Shown: positions 1-10,522 of the stretch, piece by piece
How the letters are laid out: every line of letters starts with the position of its first letter
How positions within the stretch are numbered: the stretch's first letter is position 1
The notes under the pieces: generated by a model
Databases searched by the model: none
What the model saw: the letters and a program-made list of their open reading frames with translations, nothing else
Told to the model about the DNA's origin: nothing
From: Pedobacter cryotolerans
Lineage (GTDB): Bacteria; Bacteroidota; Bacteroidia; Sphingobacteriales; Sphingobacteriaceae
NCBI RefSeq assembly: GCF_005116475.1
Contig: NZ_SWBO01000015.1
Span: 1-60,112, forward strand
Direction: 5' to 3'
DNA: 60,112 nt
Made by a program: the position numbers and the translations under genes

Positions 1-136
1 GACATGAGATTTGAGACTTCTGAAACTCCAATTTCATTATAATATTGTTAAAAAGAGATTTGACATATAGATATGAAGGAGGGAAAATTTCTAACCCCAT
101 CTCACATCTCATATCTCACATCTCATATCTCACAAA
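1..136. repeat. TCTCA-type short degenerate repeats upstream of the transketolase gene
   Basis: Short units such as CATCTCACATCTCATATCTC recur at 106-133, and their complement (GAGATTTGAGAC-like) appears at 6-17. The same units reappear in both orientations after the transketolase gene at 1151-1182 and 1345-1376. This looks like an intergenic repeat family rather than coding DNA. If the N-terminal transketolase subunit lies just outside the window, the repeats sit between the two subunit genes. Confidence 0.6.
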
Positions 137-189
137 AATGAAAACCTGCGAAGCAAGCTTGAACGCAGATAATTTAAAATATACACATC

Positions 190-1146
190 GTGAAAAAATA
201 CACATATACAGAAAAAAAAGATACACGTTCGGGTTTTGGAGCAGGATTGCATGAAGCAGGTAAACGCAATGAAAACGTTGTTGCCCTTTGTGCCGATTTG
301 GTTGGCTCATTAAAAATGGATGCTTTCATCAAAGATTTCCCTGAGCGTTTTGTGCAAGTTGGTATTGCCGAAGCTAACATGATGGGCATTGCCGCTGGTT
401 TAACCATTAGCGGAAAAATTCCATTTACAGGTACTTTCGCCAACTTTTCTACCGGTCGTGTTTACGATCAAATTCGCCAGTCGATTGCTTACTCTAACAA
501 AAACGTTAAAATCTGTGCATCTCATGCTGGTTTAACACTAGGCGAAGATGGTGCAACACACCAGATTTTAGAAGATATTGGTCTGATGAAAATGTTACCG
601 GGCATGGTAGTGATCAATCCTTGCGATTATAACCAGACCAAAGCGGCAACATTGGCCATTATGGATTACGAAGGCCCGGTTTATTTGCGTTTCGGTCGTC
701 CGGTAATTCCTGTTTTTACACCAGAAGACCAGAAGTTTGAGATTGGCAAGGCATGGATGGTAAACGAAGGAACTGATGTTACCATTATTGCAACAGGCCA
801 CATGGTTTGGAGAGCAATTGAAGCTGGTGAAAAATTAGCTGAATTAGGCATTGATGCAGAAATAATAAATATCCATACCATTAAACCTTTGGATGAGGAA
901 GCTATTCTAAAATCTGTTAAGAAGACTGGTTGCGTGGTAACTTGCGAGGAGCATAACAAATTTGGCGGATTGGGAGAAAGCGTTGCCCGTTTGTTGACTA
1001 CCGAATATCTGGCACCACAGGAATTTGTGGCTGTTAATGATAGTTTTGGGGAAAGTGCTACACCAGATCAGTTGATGACAAAATATAAACTTGATCCAGC
1101 TGATATTGTTGCTACTGCACAGAAAGTGATGAAAAGAAAAGTTTAA
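190..1146 (+). CDS. Transketolase family protein, C-terminal subunit
   Basis: The 318-aa product corresponds to the pyrimidine-binding and C-terminal domains of transketolase. Key segments are the AEANMMGIAAGL region, SHAGLTLGEDGATHQ, and a C-terminal domain beginning near residue 185. The thiamine-diphosphate-binding N-terminal half is absent, so this is one half of a split transketolase; the other half is expected upstream of the window. Transketolase moves two-carbon units between sugar phosphates in the cytoplasmic pentose phosphate pathway, which fits the adjacent xylan locus. The start is GTG at 190; the ATG at 138 is in another frame. It is convergent with the GH67 gene. The family is clear; the physiological substrate is inferred. 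Confidence 0.88.
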   Translation: MKKYTYTEKKDTRSGFGAGLHEAGKRNENVVALCADLVGSLKMDAFIKDFPERFVQVGIAEANMMGIAAGLTISGKIPFTGTFANFSTGRVYDQIRQSIAYSNKNVKICASHAGLTLGEDGATHQILEDIGLMKMLPGMVVINPCDYNQTKAATLAIMDYEGPVYLRFGRPVIPVFTPEDQKFEIGKAWMVNEGTDVTIIATGHMVWRAIEAGEKLAELGIDAEIINIHTIKPLDEEAILKSVKKTGCVVTCEEHNKFGGLGESVARLLTTEYLAPQEFVAVNDSFGESATPDQLMTKYKLDPADIVATAQKVMKRKV

Positions 1147-1164
1147 AATAGATTTGAGACGTTA

Positions 1165-1376
1165 GATATGAGATATGAGACTTTAGAGGTTCAATCTCAC
1201 AACTTGAACTAACTCAAGACTAGTAGTTGTCAGTCTGAGCGCTTGCCTGCCGTGGCTGGTAGTCGAAGACATTTAGTTTAAGGCGTTTCGACTACGCTCT
1301 CAACGTGACCACACAACTAAACACTAACTAAATTTAACTTTTCAATTCTCACATCTCACTTCTCATATCTCATATC
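1165..1376. repeat. Long-range inverted repeat between two convergent genes
   Basis: A 16-bp sequence (GATATGAGATATGAGA, 1165-1180) is perfectly complementary to 1361-1376. The arms enclose about 180 bases between the convergent transketolase and GH67 genes. It could form a large stem in read-through transcripts from either side. It uses the same TCTCAT units seen near position 110. Confidence 0.6.
1227..1313. repeat. REP-like imperfect inverted repeat
   Basis: The left half reads GTCAGTCTGAGCG followed later by GTAGTCGAAGAC. The right half reads GTTTCGACTACGCTCTCAACGTGAC. The halves pair imperfectly (TAGTCGAA with TTCGACTA, and the outer GTCA with TGAC). This resembles the dispersed intergenic hairpin elements common in Bacteroidota genomes; that identity is from memory. 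Confidence 0.5.
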
Positions 1377-1382
1377 AAAAAA

Positions 1383-3536
1383 TCAATTCTTAATCCCTGG
1401 CACAAAACTAAACTTAAGATTTTGATAGTAAGTTAAATCATGTTCTGGTTTTTCATATCCGGCAGGTAACGGTAATTTTGAAAAAGATTGGAAATAAAGC
1501 AAACAAGCATCTCTCCACCATTTCGCCTCTTCATGTTGAATTTTTAGCAATTGAGTAACTTCCTGATGTCTATCCTCATCGATCTTCCCTTTCATAGTTA
1601 CCCACGTTAATTGCATCGAATCAACACTTTTTACACCTTCATAATAATGTTTAACCAATTCATCCCATAACGTACTTCCAGAACTTAATTTGTCTGTCCA
1701 TTTTATTCGATGAAACCACAACAAGTATTTTTGTGGCACTTGTTTAACATCTCCAAATTGATCAGCTACTGCTGGAAAGTATTGCGCAACAGCATTTGAA
1801 CCAGTGGCTGTTCTGTTAAAACCAATCCCTACATTATCTGCTTTATGATAGTAAACTGAAGTCCAATCGTCTCTACCAGCATCATTTACCCACGGACCAG
1901 GCCCATAATGATGATTTTGTGCCATAATATGATGTAAACCCAATGGCGTCATGTAATTCACAATAGCTTCTCTAGAGCCCATCATCATTTTTTTGATGCC
2001 AGAAATTGCAGTTTTATCATTGGTAAATGTTAAACTGATCCATTCTTCGGCTAATTGACCTGCAGAAAATTCTGGATTCCAAGCTAAACGCCCAAAAGTA
2101 TACCAATTAGCTTGAGCAAAAGGATGTCCACACCAATTTAAATCAGAACCAATATTGGCAACACCAGCAATTGCCGTTAATTGATGATTATCGAGCTTAC
2201 CCGAAATTACCTTTGCTACCGTAGATCCTTCACCTTTTGCATAAGTATCTGCAGCTAAAACTTCTTTAAACATTGTTCCCAAATAAGCCAAATGAGTAGA
2301 GAAACCTAAGTATTCTTGCGTTAGTTGAAACTCCATCATTACTGGAGTAGCGGGCATAGCGCCAAAAAGTGGATGAAAAGGCTCACGAGGTTGAAAATCT
2401 ATCGCTCCATTTTTTATCTGCACTAACACATTTGGTTTAAATTTCCCATCTAAAGTTTTAAATTCGCTATAGGCTTGTTTTGCCCTATCATCAGGCACTT
2501 TATCATCATAAACGAATGCTCGCCACATCACAATTCCGCCATAGGGAGCAAGTGCATCGGCCAACATATTTGCACCATCTGCATGGTTTCTACCATAATT
2601 TTGTGGTCCAGGTTGCCCCTCAGAATTTGCTTTAACTAAAAACCCTCCAAAATCTGGTATGTATTGATAGATTTCTTTTGTTTTATCTATCCACCATTGT
2701 TTAACCTGCGGATCTAATGGATCTGCTGTTTTTAACCCACCAATTTCAATTGGCGCACTAAACCGGGCCGATAAATAAACTTTTATCCCGTAAGGCCTAA
2801 AAACTTTAGCTAAAGCAGCAGTTTTAAGGAGATATGGAACTGTTAGCGATAAGGCATTGGTATTTACATTATTTAATACAGTGCCGTTTATACCTACTGA
2901 TGCATTTGCACGAGCATAATCGGTATATCTTGTAGGTGTAAAACCTGGTAATTTATGCCATTCCCATAATGAAGATCCTGCATAACCACGTTCTACGGTT
3001 CCATCAAGGTTATCCCAATGATTTAAAATCCTATTTTTTATAGCTGGAGTTTCACTAATATTTAGGCTTACCAAAGGGATGTTAGCTTGCATTAACCTAA
3101 TGAAATGAAAAACACCGTACAAAACTCCTTTATCATTTGTAGCGCTAATCATTATTTTTTGCTCACCATTAAAAGCTAAAGATTTGATCAAAAAACCATC
3201 GGCTGTTTTGGGCAAATCATCTGAATTAATAATGGCTTTTATGATTGATGAACTTTGTGGTGTACCAATAATTAGAGAGGCTGAATTGGTTGAAACAAAT
3301 GGAACTTGCTTGCCTAAAAGCCCATTTATAGCCATTAAAATTTCTTTTTTGGCTACTAAATTGGTTGCTGAGTTCCCCTCAAAATTAATTGATTTGATTT
3401 GGCTGCTATATTTTTCGAGCAAAGCTTGATTTTCTATCTTATCATACCTTAGCCATAATCGATATCCCGTTTCGGCAAAAGAAAACTGAGTTAAACAAGT
3501 CAAAAGCAAGGCAATTTTATAGTTGAGGTACTTCAT
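1383..3536 (-). CDS. GH67 family alpha-glucuronidase
   Basis: The 717-aa product starts with a Sec signal peptide (hydrophobic core ending near residue 22, FSFAET), so it is exported, probably periplasmic. GH67 enzymes remove (4-O-methyl)glucuronic acid from the non-reducing end of xylo-oligosaccharides. The NSEGQPGP motif places a likely general acid at Glu306, followed by a conserved YGRNHADGANMLADAL segment, and the length is normal for the family. It is the last gene of the xylan locus, 23 bases after the GH3 gene, so the two are probably translated from one transcript. No defect is visible. Confidence 0.93.
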   Translation of the reverse strand: MKYLNYKIALLLTCLTQFSFAETGYRLWLRYDKIENQALLEKYSSQIKSINFEGNSATNLVAKKEILMAINGLLGKQVPFVSTNSASLIIGTPQSSSIIKAIINSDDLPKTADGFLIKSLAFNGEQKIMISATNDKGVLYGVFHFIRLMQANIPLVSLNISETPAIKNRILNHWDNLDGTVERGYAGSSLWEWHKLPGFTPTRYTDYARANASVGINGTVLNNVNTNALSLTVPYLLKTAALAKVFRPYGIKVYLSARFSAPIEIGGLKTADPLDPQVKQWWIDKTKEIYQYIPDFGGFLVKANSEGQPGPQNYGRNHADGANMLADALAPYGGIVMWRAFVYDDKVPDDRAKQAYSEFKTLDGKFKPNVLVQIKNGAIDFQPREPFHPLFGAMPATPVMMEFQLTQEYLGFSTHLAYLGTMFKEVLAADTYAKGEGSTVAKVISGKLDNHQLTAIAGVANIGSDLNWCGHPFAQANWYTFGRLAWNPEFSAGQLAEEWISLTFTNDKTAISGIKKMMMGSREAIVNYMTPLGLHHIMAQNHHYGPGPWVNDAGRDDWTSVYYHKADNVGIGFNRTATGSNAVAQYFPAVADQFGDVKQVPQKYLLWFHRIKWTDKLSSGSTLWDELVKHYYEGVKSVDSMQLTWVTMKGKIDEDRHQEVTQLLKIQHEEAKWWRDACLLYFQSFSKLPLPAGYEKPEHDLTYYQNLKFSFVPGIKN

Positions 3537-3559
3537 ATTTAATGGCTTGGTAATTTTTG

Positions 3560-6172
3560 TTATAAAATAGAAATGGTTTTATTGAGTACATTTCCCGATG
3601 TTACATTCAATTCATCAGGCTGTGAGCCGCCTGCACTAATTAATAATTTTCCTTTGATCAATTGCGCAATACCTTCTTCGTTTACCAATGAAAGTTCTTC
3701 AGGCGAGAGTGTAAATTTTAAAACTCTACGTTCGCCAGCTTTTAGCGAAACACGTTCGAAACCTTTAAGCGCTTTAAGTGGCGATTTAACTTTGGTATTT
3801 GGGTTAGTGATATAAAGCTGAACAACCTCTTCTCCATCTAATTTACTGGTATTTGTTACAGCCAAACTTACCGTAATTGAATTACCACTTTTAATTTGTG
3901 TAGGCATAATTAACTGCTCGTACTTAAAGGTGCTATAGCTTAAACCGTACCCAAAGCCATACAAAGGCTTACCTTCAAAATAACGATAAGTTCTCCCTTT
4001 CATTGAGTAGTCTGAAAAATCTGGCAAATCAGAATCGCTACGGTAAAAAGTTACGGGCAATCTTCCCGCTGGATTATAATCTCCAAAAAGCACATCTGCC
4101 ACGGCAGTTCCTGCAGATTGGCCGCCATACCAAGAATTTACAATGGCGGGTACATTTTCTGCTTCCCAAGGAATGGCGATAGCACTACCAGTCATCATTA
4201 CAAAAACCAATGGTTTACCTGTATTTTTAAGTACTTTCATCAACTCTGTTTGTACTTTAGGCAATAAAATTGAAGTACGATCACCTCCTTTAAATCCAGG
4301 GAAATTAACTTTCATTTCTTCTCCTTCTAATTGTGGCGAAATACCACCTACAAAAACAATGGCATCGGCATCCTTAACCCTATCAGCAAGCGCTAAAAAA
4401 TCTGTTTTTTGATAATTTCCAGCACTTAATTTAATGTTTGCTTTGCCATCGCCTTGCCAATATTCTACAGCAAGTTCATAAGATTTGCCACTTTCTACAG
4501 TCAGTTTGTATTGTCTTGATCCCCATCTATTTCTTGTCCATGCATTTAGCACTTCTTTTCCATTTACCATAAATCGGTATCCATCATCCCCTTCTACCTC
4601 AAAAGTAATATCACCATTTTGGTTAGCTATATAATTGGTGGTAATTCGAGCAGAAAAATTTCTGGCCTTTATACCTTCAATAACCTGCTCCCCCTCTTGC
4701 CAAGCTAGATTTAGCTCAGTCTCGTAACGAGTTATCGGATTGCCTTTTAACTCTACATTATCAAAATATTCTGCCTTAAAACCTTGCTTACCATCAATAC
4801 TGCATTGCTTAGCATAAGCGGTGTATACTAGCAAAGTATCATTGGTAAAATTGATAGCTTGCTCATAAACCACATTGGCATTTGGCAATTTTTCTTTAAT
4901 GCCTTGCACCACTGTTTTAAGTTCTGATGGGATACCGTTATAATTGCCCAAAATGGCGATAGAATTGTTAGCATTTGGTCCCAAAACCACAATTTTTTTG
5001 GCCGATTTACTTAATGGCAAAGTTTGATTTTGGTTTTTAAGCATTACAATAGATTGCTGTGCCATTTTTAATGCATGGGCTTTATGCGCTGCACTTTCTA
5101 AAACTGAAGAAGGCGTTTGTGCATATTTTACCATTGCTGGAGGATCAAACATCCCCAATTTAAACCTTGTCATGAAAAGTCGTTTTACCGAAACATCGAT
5201 TTGAGCTTCGGTTAATTTGCCATCTTTAACTGCCTTAACAAGAGATTTATAAGCGTCTGTTCCACATTCTACATCAGTACCGTGTAACACGGCATCAGCC
5301 GATGCACTTGCCGCATCTGCATGGGTTTTATGGTTTTTAAAGAAATCATCAATACCCCAGCAATCTGAGGTTACGTAACCCTTAAAATTCCATTTTTTAC
5401 GCAAAATATCCACCATCAGCAAATCGCTTCCGCAGCAAGGCTGAGTTTGAAAAGCATTATAAGCACACATTACCCCTTCAACTTTGGTATCTACCACTAA
5501 AGTTTTGAATGCAGGCAAATAGGTGTCCCACAAATCGTATTTGCTCACTTCGGCATTAAAAACGTGGCGTTCTGGTTCTGGGCCACTATGTACCGCATAA
5601 TGTTTAGCACAGGCAGCAGCTTTTAAATACTTAGGATCATCGCCCTGCAAACCTTTTACAAACCAAGCCCCCATTGCAGCCGTTAGAAATGGATCTTCTC
5701 CATAAGTTTCTTGTCCACGCCCCCAACGCGGATCGCGAAAGATGTTAATATTTGGTGTCCAATAGGTTAAACCCATGTAACGATCGCCACCTTTGCCTGC
5801 TGCTACTGCTTTGTTGTGTATCGCTCTACCTTCTAATGCCGAATAATCTGCCATTTTAAACAAAGAAGCTTTATCAAAAGTTGCAGCCATACCTATGGCT
5901 TGCGGAAAAACTGTTACCTTATACGGTGTTCTAGCCACACCGTGTAAAACCTCATTCCACCAATCGTAAGCCGGAATCTCTAAACGTGGTATTGCTGGAG
6001 CCGTATTTAGCATTTGACTTACTTTTTCCTCTAGTGTCATTCTGGCTACCAAATCATTTACACGAGTTTCGAAATCGAGTTTATGGTTTTGGAAAGGAAA
6101 TTTTTGAGCTTGCGCAAATGTATTGAAAGAAATTGTTAGCAATAACAATACTAGTTTGAATATAGACTTCAT
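3560..6172 (-). CDS. GH3 family beta-xylosidase/beta-glucosidase with PA14 insert
   Basis: An exported glycoside hydrolase, 870 aa from the ATG at 6172. That start is preferred to an upstream in-frame start because it begins directly with a signal peptide (MKSIFKLVLLLLTIS...AQAQ). The order is GH3 N-terminal barrel, C-terminal alpha/beta domain, an inserted PA14-like domain (from about GKQGFKAEYFDN) and a C-terminal fibronectin III-like domain. The nucleophile motif VTSDCWGI gives Asp270. In this locus the likely job is releasing xylose from xylo-oligosaccharides, but GH3 specificity cannot be fixed by sequence; glucosidase or arabinosidase activity is possible. It precedes GH67 by 23 bases. 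Confidence 0.92.
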   Translation of the reverse strand: MKSIFKLVLLLLTISFNTFAQAQKFPFQNHKLDFETRVNDLVARMTLEEKVSQMLNTAPAIPRLEIPAYDWWNEVLHGVARTPYKVTVFPQAIGMAATFDKASLFKMADYSALEGRAIHNKAVAAGKGGDRYMGLTYWTPNINIFRDPRWGRGQETYGEDPFLTAAMGAWFVKGLQGDDPKYLKAAACAKHYAVHSGPEPERHVFNAEVSKYDLWDTYLPAFKTLVVDTKVEGVMCAYNAFQTQPCCGSDLLMVDILRKKWNFKGYVTSDCWGIDDFFKNHKTHADAASASADAVLHGTDVECGTDAYKSLVKAVKDGKLTEAQIDVSVKRLFMTRFKLGMFDPPAMVKYAQTPSSVLESAAHKAHALKMAQQSIVMLKNQNQTLPLSKSAKKIVVLGPNANNSIAILGNYNGIPSELKTVVQGIKEKLPNANVVYEQAINFTNDTLLVYTAYAKQCSIDGKQGFKAEYFDNVELKGNPITRYETELNLAWQEGEQVIEGIKARNFSARITTNYIANQNGDITFEVEGDDGYRFMVNGKEVLNAWTRNRWGSRQYKLTVESGKSYELAVEYWQGDGKANIKLSAGNYQKTDFLALADRVKDADAIVFVGGISPQLEGEEMKVNFPGFKGGDRTSILLPKVQTELMKVLKNTGKPLVFVMMTGSAIAIPWEAENVPAIVNSWYGGQSAGTAVADVLFGDYNPAGRLPVTFYRSDSDLPDFSDYSMKGRTYRYFEGKPLYGFGYGLSYSTFKYEQLIMPTQIKSGNSITVSLAVTNTSKLDGEEVVQLYITNPNTKVKSPLKALKGFERVSLKAGERRVLKFTLSPEELSLVNEEGIAQLIKGKLLISAGGSQPDELNVTSGNVLNKTISIL

Positions 6173-6283
6173 ACGGTTTATCTTGGTTAATGTCAAAACT
6201 AATAGCATTTGGGCTATTAGGATAGACTATTTGTGTAAAAAGAAGTATCAAATGTTTGTTTATCATTTAAACAATGTTGATGA

Positions 6284-9200
6284 CTACTTTTTACGTTTAG
6301 CTTGAATATATTCTGATGGTAACATATTAAATTGAGTTTTAAATAATCTCGAAAAGTAACTAGGTGTACCAAAACCCGTCATATAGGCTATCTGTGCAAC
6401 ATTGTAATCGCTCTTTTCTAATAACTCTACAGCTCTATCTAATTTTACAGATCGGATATATTCTATAGGTGTTAAACCAGTAATTTCCAATAATTTATGA
6501 TAGAGTGAACCTCTGCTCATGCCTACGTGTTTACTGAGCTCTTCTACTGAAAGTTCTGGATTATTTAGATTTTCATCGATATACTTTACGATTTTGTTTA
6601 ACAGTTTTACCTCGCTAGACTCTATTTCAATCTCTTTAAGTTGCACCTGAACTTGCTTAGAGTAGGCAGTTTTTACCGAGTCATTAAATGATAATAGATT
6701 ATCGATTTTGGCATGTAGAATATTAAAGTTAAACGGTTTGGTGAGGTAATCATTAGCACCAGATTTAAGTCCCTTGATTTGATCATCTTCTCCACTTATT
6801 GCGGTTAATAAAATCACAGGAATATGGCTCGTTCTTTTATCAGATTTAATTTTCTGACTTAATTCAATTCCGTTCATTTCTGGCATACTGATATCACTCA
6901 CTACCAACTGCGGATGTCCCGATAAGGTCTTTTGCCAACCTTCTTTGCCATTAGACGCTTCAATAATATGAAAGAAAGGCTGCAAGCTATCTTTTAAATG
7001 AAACCTAAACTCATCGTTATCTTCAACCAAAAGTATGGTTGCTATTTTATTTTCGCTTGGCGTAAATATAGGTTCAGCAAGATCTATATTTTTATTATTT
7101 GTTATTTCACTCTCATTTAACTGATCATCCAAAAGATGAGGAATTACCATCTGATTTAACAATTTTATGGGCATTTTAACTGTAAAAGTAGTTCCCTTGC
7201 CGAGTTCACTTTGGAAAGTTATTTCGCCGCCATGTAACTCAACAAATTCTTTTACAATTGATAACCCTATCCCACTACCTTGATTAAGTATGGATGTTTC
7301 ATTATTATCCATAAAAAACCTAGTGAAGATTTTGTTTTTGCTTTCTTCGGCAATGCCGATACCAGTATCTGCTACAGATAATGTAAATATTTGATGCGCT
7401 CCTTCATTTTCGAATGATGTTGTTAAAGCAACCTCTCCACCTTCGTTAGTAAATTTAAAAGCATTAGATAACAGGTTAAAAATAATCCGTTCTATCTTAT
7501 CATGATCAAATAAAGTTTGAATACTTTTGATATCATTTTTAACTTTTAATGCTATTTTTTTTCTATCCGATAAGTCTTGAAAAGCTTCGGCGGCATCATT
7601 AATAAAAGCTATAATATCACCTTCATGCAAGTTTAGCCTAAGCTCTTGTTCTTCCATCTTTCTAAAATCAAGCAACTGATTTACAAGATTTAATAACCTT
7701 CGAGCATTTCTTCTAATCATTTTCACCTGATTTAAAACAGAGAAATCTTGATTTACAGAAAGTAATTTATCTACAGGAGCTAAAATTAGTGATATAGGCG
7801 TTCTAAACTCATGGCTTAAATTGGTAAGAAATTTAATCTTTTGGATATCTAATGCATGAGCACGTTCTGCCTCTCTACGTTGCTGAAATACTCTTTCTTC
7901 GGCATTAATTTTGTCTTGCTCTTGTGCAAGCTTTTGTTTAATTCGTTGTATACCACGTTGTCGCAAACCAAAAAGTATTGCAAAACATAAAAGCACATAA
8001 AAAAAGTAAGCGTAGGTTGTTCTATAAAGTGGCGGGTGTATATGCAGTACAACTGATGTAACTTCTTTACTCCAAACTCCCTCATTGTTACTCGCCCTCA
8101 CCTCAAATACATAATCTCCTGGATCGAGATTTGTGTAATATGCTGTTTTTTCACTGCCAACATAATTCCAATTTGTTTCTAAACCTACTAAACGGTATGC
8201 ATAATGATTTTGTATTGGAGCAGTGAAGTTTAGTGCGGTATAGGTAATAGAAAAATTTTGACCGTAATTAAGGTTTATTTCTTTTGCAGCACTTATTTGC
8301 TCTGTAATTGGCGATGATTCACTTGGAAGAACCGTGATATTTGCAACTTTTAACTCTGTGAGTAGCACTTTAGGTACAACTATACGTGTTGGAAGTGTTG
8401 TAGGAGAAAAATAATTGAAACCGTCTTGTCCGCCAAAATACAACTCTCCATCAGAAGTTAAAAGACCAGAGCCTAAAACAAACGGACCATCTTGTATACC
8501 ATTAGGCTTACCAAAATTTTTAAACCTTTTTGTTAATGGATTGAATGAGCTAATCCCTTTATCTGTACTCACCCAAATTAACCCATCTTTACTTTGCAAA
8601 ATTTTATAAACTATATTATTTGCTAAACCATTTACTTCTCCAAAGTTTTCGAATTTACCTGTATTATTATTTAGCATACAAAGACCTCCGCCACTTGTAC
8701 CAGCCCACAGGTTACCCTTGTTATCATGTAAGAGACTAATTACAATATCACTAGGTAATCCACTTTTCTGCTTATTAAAAACTTTAAAAGCACCTGTTTT
8801 TGTTTGAAGTTGAATAATACCTGTACCGTTAGAAGCTATCCACATATCGCCATTTCTATCTTCAGAAATTGCCCTCATAAATCCATTAGTAGGCATCAAT
8901 TTTGGTAGAATAGCTTGCGTACCATATCTTTTAAATAAACTTGTTTTAGGATCGAAAACATTAATACCGCTTCCATTGGTTCCAATCCATATTAATCCCT
9001 TACTATCCTCTTTGATAAAAAAGATATCGTTTTGACTTAAATCAGTTGGTTTGTTTCCTGCTACAATTTGTCTGTAACTTTTATTGATAGGATTATAAAT
9101 AAATATTCCATTTTGATAGGTACCAATCCATAATTGCCCTCGAGAATCTAATTCCAATGCAAGTATGGTTAATGGATTTCTTAAATCTAATTTACTTTTA

Positions 9201-10405
9201 ATTTCAGGATGCTCGAACATCCCAGTGTTTCGGTCAAATAAGTTTAAACCTCCCCCATCAGTTCCTACAAAAATTTTCCCCTTTTTATATTCTACAAATG
9301 AAGTTACAATTGGTGATGAAAGTCCTTTTGGATCAAATAGACTGCTTATTTTAAGATTAAATAAAGCCAAATTTGGATCGAGTTTATTTACACCGCCTTG
9401 GTAAGTACCTACCCAAATTATTCCGTTTTTGGCCATAAAAATGCTCCTCACAGATTTATGGCTTAAACTAAAAGATCTACGTTTATTTGGTTTAATATTA
9501 GAAAAAGAGCCCTTATCTACATCAAAAACACTAATCCCATCTTCTGTACCCAACCACAAATTTCCATCATTTGCCAATTTAGTTGTGTAAATAATATCAT
9601 CAGAGATTGATTTTTCATCAAGTTTTAAAAATTGTTTAAATTCATTGCCATTATCCAATAATAAATTTAAACCTTTATTAGTACCAAAATATAAGCGGTT
9701 ATATTTATCTCTTACGATAGATCTTATGCAGTTATCACTTAAACTATTGGGATTTGAGGCATTGTGAACAAATTTTTCAATATGACCAGATTTCTGATCT
9801 ACCCTTAAAAGACCAACACTTGTTCCAATCCAAATTTTACCTTGGTCTGCTTGAGCAAAAGAAAGTACACTAGAACCTAAACCTACTAAACTATCTATAC
9901 CAATATTGGTTACTTTTAAAGTTTTTCTGTTAATAATTCGGTATCCGCCAAATGTGCCAACCCAAATGTTTCCATTTTGATCTTCGTATAGGTTAAGTAC
10001 ATTAAATACACTTTTTCTATTTGGTATTCCTTCTCCTTTAAATGATTTAAACACATTATGCTTTGCATCATAATAAGCTAAACCGCCCCCGCCAGTACCA
10101 ATCCATAATCGCCCAGTTCTATCTTCTAAAAGCGATGTTATATCATTAGATGGAATACTTAAACTATCATTACTATTATACGTATAAACCGTAAAATTTG
10201 TGCCGTCGAACTTATTCAGCCCATCATTAGTGCCAAACCAAATTAATCCAGTTTTGTCTTGAATTATGGTGTTTATTGTATTTGCAGATAATCCATTTTT
10301 TGTAGTAAGGGTAATGAACTTCGGATCATTTTGACCAAACAAAGCATTGCTAAATAGCATTAATAGAAAAAGCAATTTTATACCTGATTTTATTTTAAAC
10401 ATCAT
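6284..10405 (-). CDS. Hybrid two-component system sensor/response regulator (HTCS)
   Basis: A single 1,373-aa protein carrying a whole signalling pathway. It has an N-terminal signal/anchor, then a periplasmic double propeller of repeated WIGT-type blades (to about residue 690), a Y_Y_Y domain and a membrane segment near residues 795-815. The cytoplasmic part has a kinase H-box (LSHEFRTP, His865), GHKL ATPase, receiver domain (SDISMPEMNG, Asp1171) and a C-terminal AraC-type HTH (about 1265-1370). HTCS proteins sense oligosaccharides and activate the polysaccharide locus that contains them; here the ligand is presumably a xylo-oligosaccharide. It lies between the esterase (117-base gap) and GH3 (111-base gap), which leaves room for its own promoters. 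Confidence 0.95.
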   Translation of the reverse strand: MMFKIKSGIKLLFLLMLFSNALFGQNDPKFITLTTKNGLSANTINTIIQDKTGLIWFGTNDGLNKFDGTNFTVYTYNSNDSLSIPSNDITSLLEDRTGRLWIGTGGGGLAYYDAKHNVFKSFKGEGIPNRKSVFNVLNLYEDQNGNIWVGTFGGYRIINRKTLKVTNIGIDSLVGLGSSVLSFAQADQGKIWIGTSVGLLRVDQKSGHIEKFVHNASNPNSLSDNCIRSIVRDKYNRLYFGTNKGLNLLLDNGNEFKQFLKLDEKSISDDIIYTTKLANDGNLWLGTEDGISVFDVDKGSFSNIKPNKRRSFSLSHKSVRSIFMAKNGIIWVGTYQGGVNKLDPNLALFNLKISSLFDPKGLSSPIVTSFVEYKKGKIFVGTDGGGLNLFDRNTGMFEHPEIKSKLDLRNPLTILALELDSRGQLWIGTYQNGIFIYNPINKSYRQIVAGNKPTDLSQNDIFFIKEDSKGLIWIGTNGSGINVFDPKTSLFKRYGTQAILPKLMPTNGFMRAISEDRNGDMWIASNGTGIIQLQTKTGAFKVFNKQKSGLPSDIVISLLHDNKGNLWAGTSGGGLCMLNNNTGKFENFGEVNGLANNIVYKILQSKDGLIWVSTDKGISSFNPLTKRFKNFGKPNGIQDGPFVLGSGLLTSDGELYFGGQDGFNYFSPTTLPTRIVVPKVLLTELKVANITVLPSESSPITEQISAAKEINLNYGQNFSITYTALNFTAPIQNHYAYRLVGLETNWNYVGSEKTAYYTNLDPGDYVFEVRASNNEGVWSKEVTSVVLHIHPPLYRTTYAYFFYVLLCFAILFGLRQRGIQRIKQKLAQEQDKINAEERVFQQRREAERAHALDIQKIKFLTNLSHEFRTPISLILAPVDKLLSVNQDFSVLNQVKMIRRNARRLLNLVNQLLDFRKMEEQELRLNLHEGDIIAFINDAAEAFQDLSDRKKIALKVKNDIKSIQTLFDHDKIERIIFNLLSNAFKFTNEGGEVALTTSFENEGAHQIFTLSVADTGIGIAEESKNKIFTRFFMDNNETSILNQGSGIGLSIVKEFVELHGGEITFQSELGKGTTFTVKMPIKLLNQMVIPHLLDDQLNESEITNNKNIDLAEPIFTPSENKIATILLVEDNDEFRFHLKDSLQPFFHIIEASNGKEGWQKTLSGHPQLVVSDISMPEMNGIELSQKIKSDKRTSHIPVILLTAISGEDDQIKGLKSGANDYLTKPFNFNILHAKIDNLLSFNDSVKTAYSKQVQVQLKEIEIESSEVKLLNKIVKYIDENLNNPELSVEELSKHVGMSRGSLYHKLLEITGLTPIEYIRSVKLDRAVELLEKSDYNVAQIAYMTGFGTPSYFSRLFKTQFNMLPSEYIQAKRKK

Positions 10406-10522
10406 AACTGTTGCACAATTTTCAAAAAGAATTGCCGTAAACTTTATAATTAAAAATCAAAATAAGCTCAAAAGCTATTTTAGATTTATACTTGTTTTTT
10501 TTACATTGACAATAGCCAATAT

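Noticed and set aside
45..254. 69-aa plus-strand frame at the left edge
   Set aside because: It runs through TCTCAT repeats and overlaps the transketolase start in another frame.
7849..8085. 78-aa minus-strand frame inside the hybrid sensor
   Set aside because: Out-of-frame shadow of the HTCS transmembrane/kinase region.
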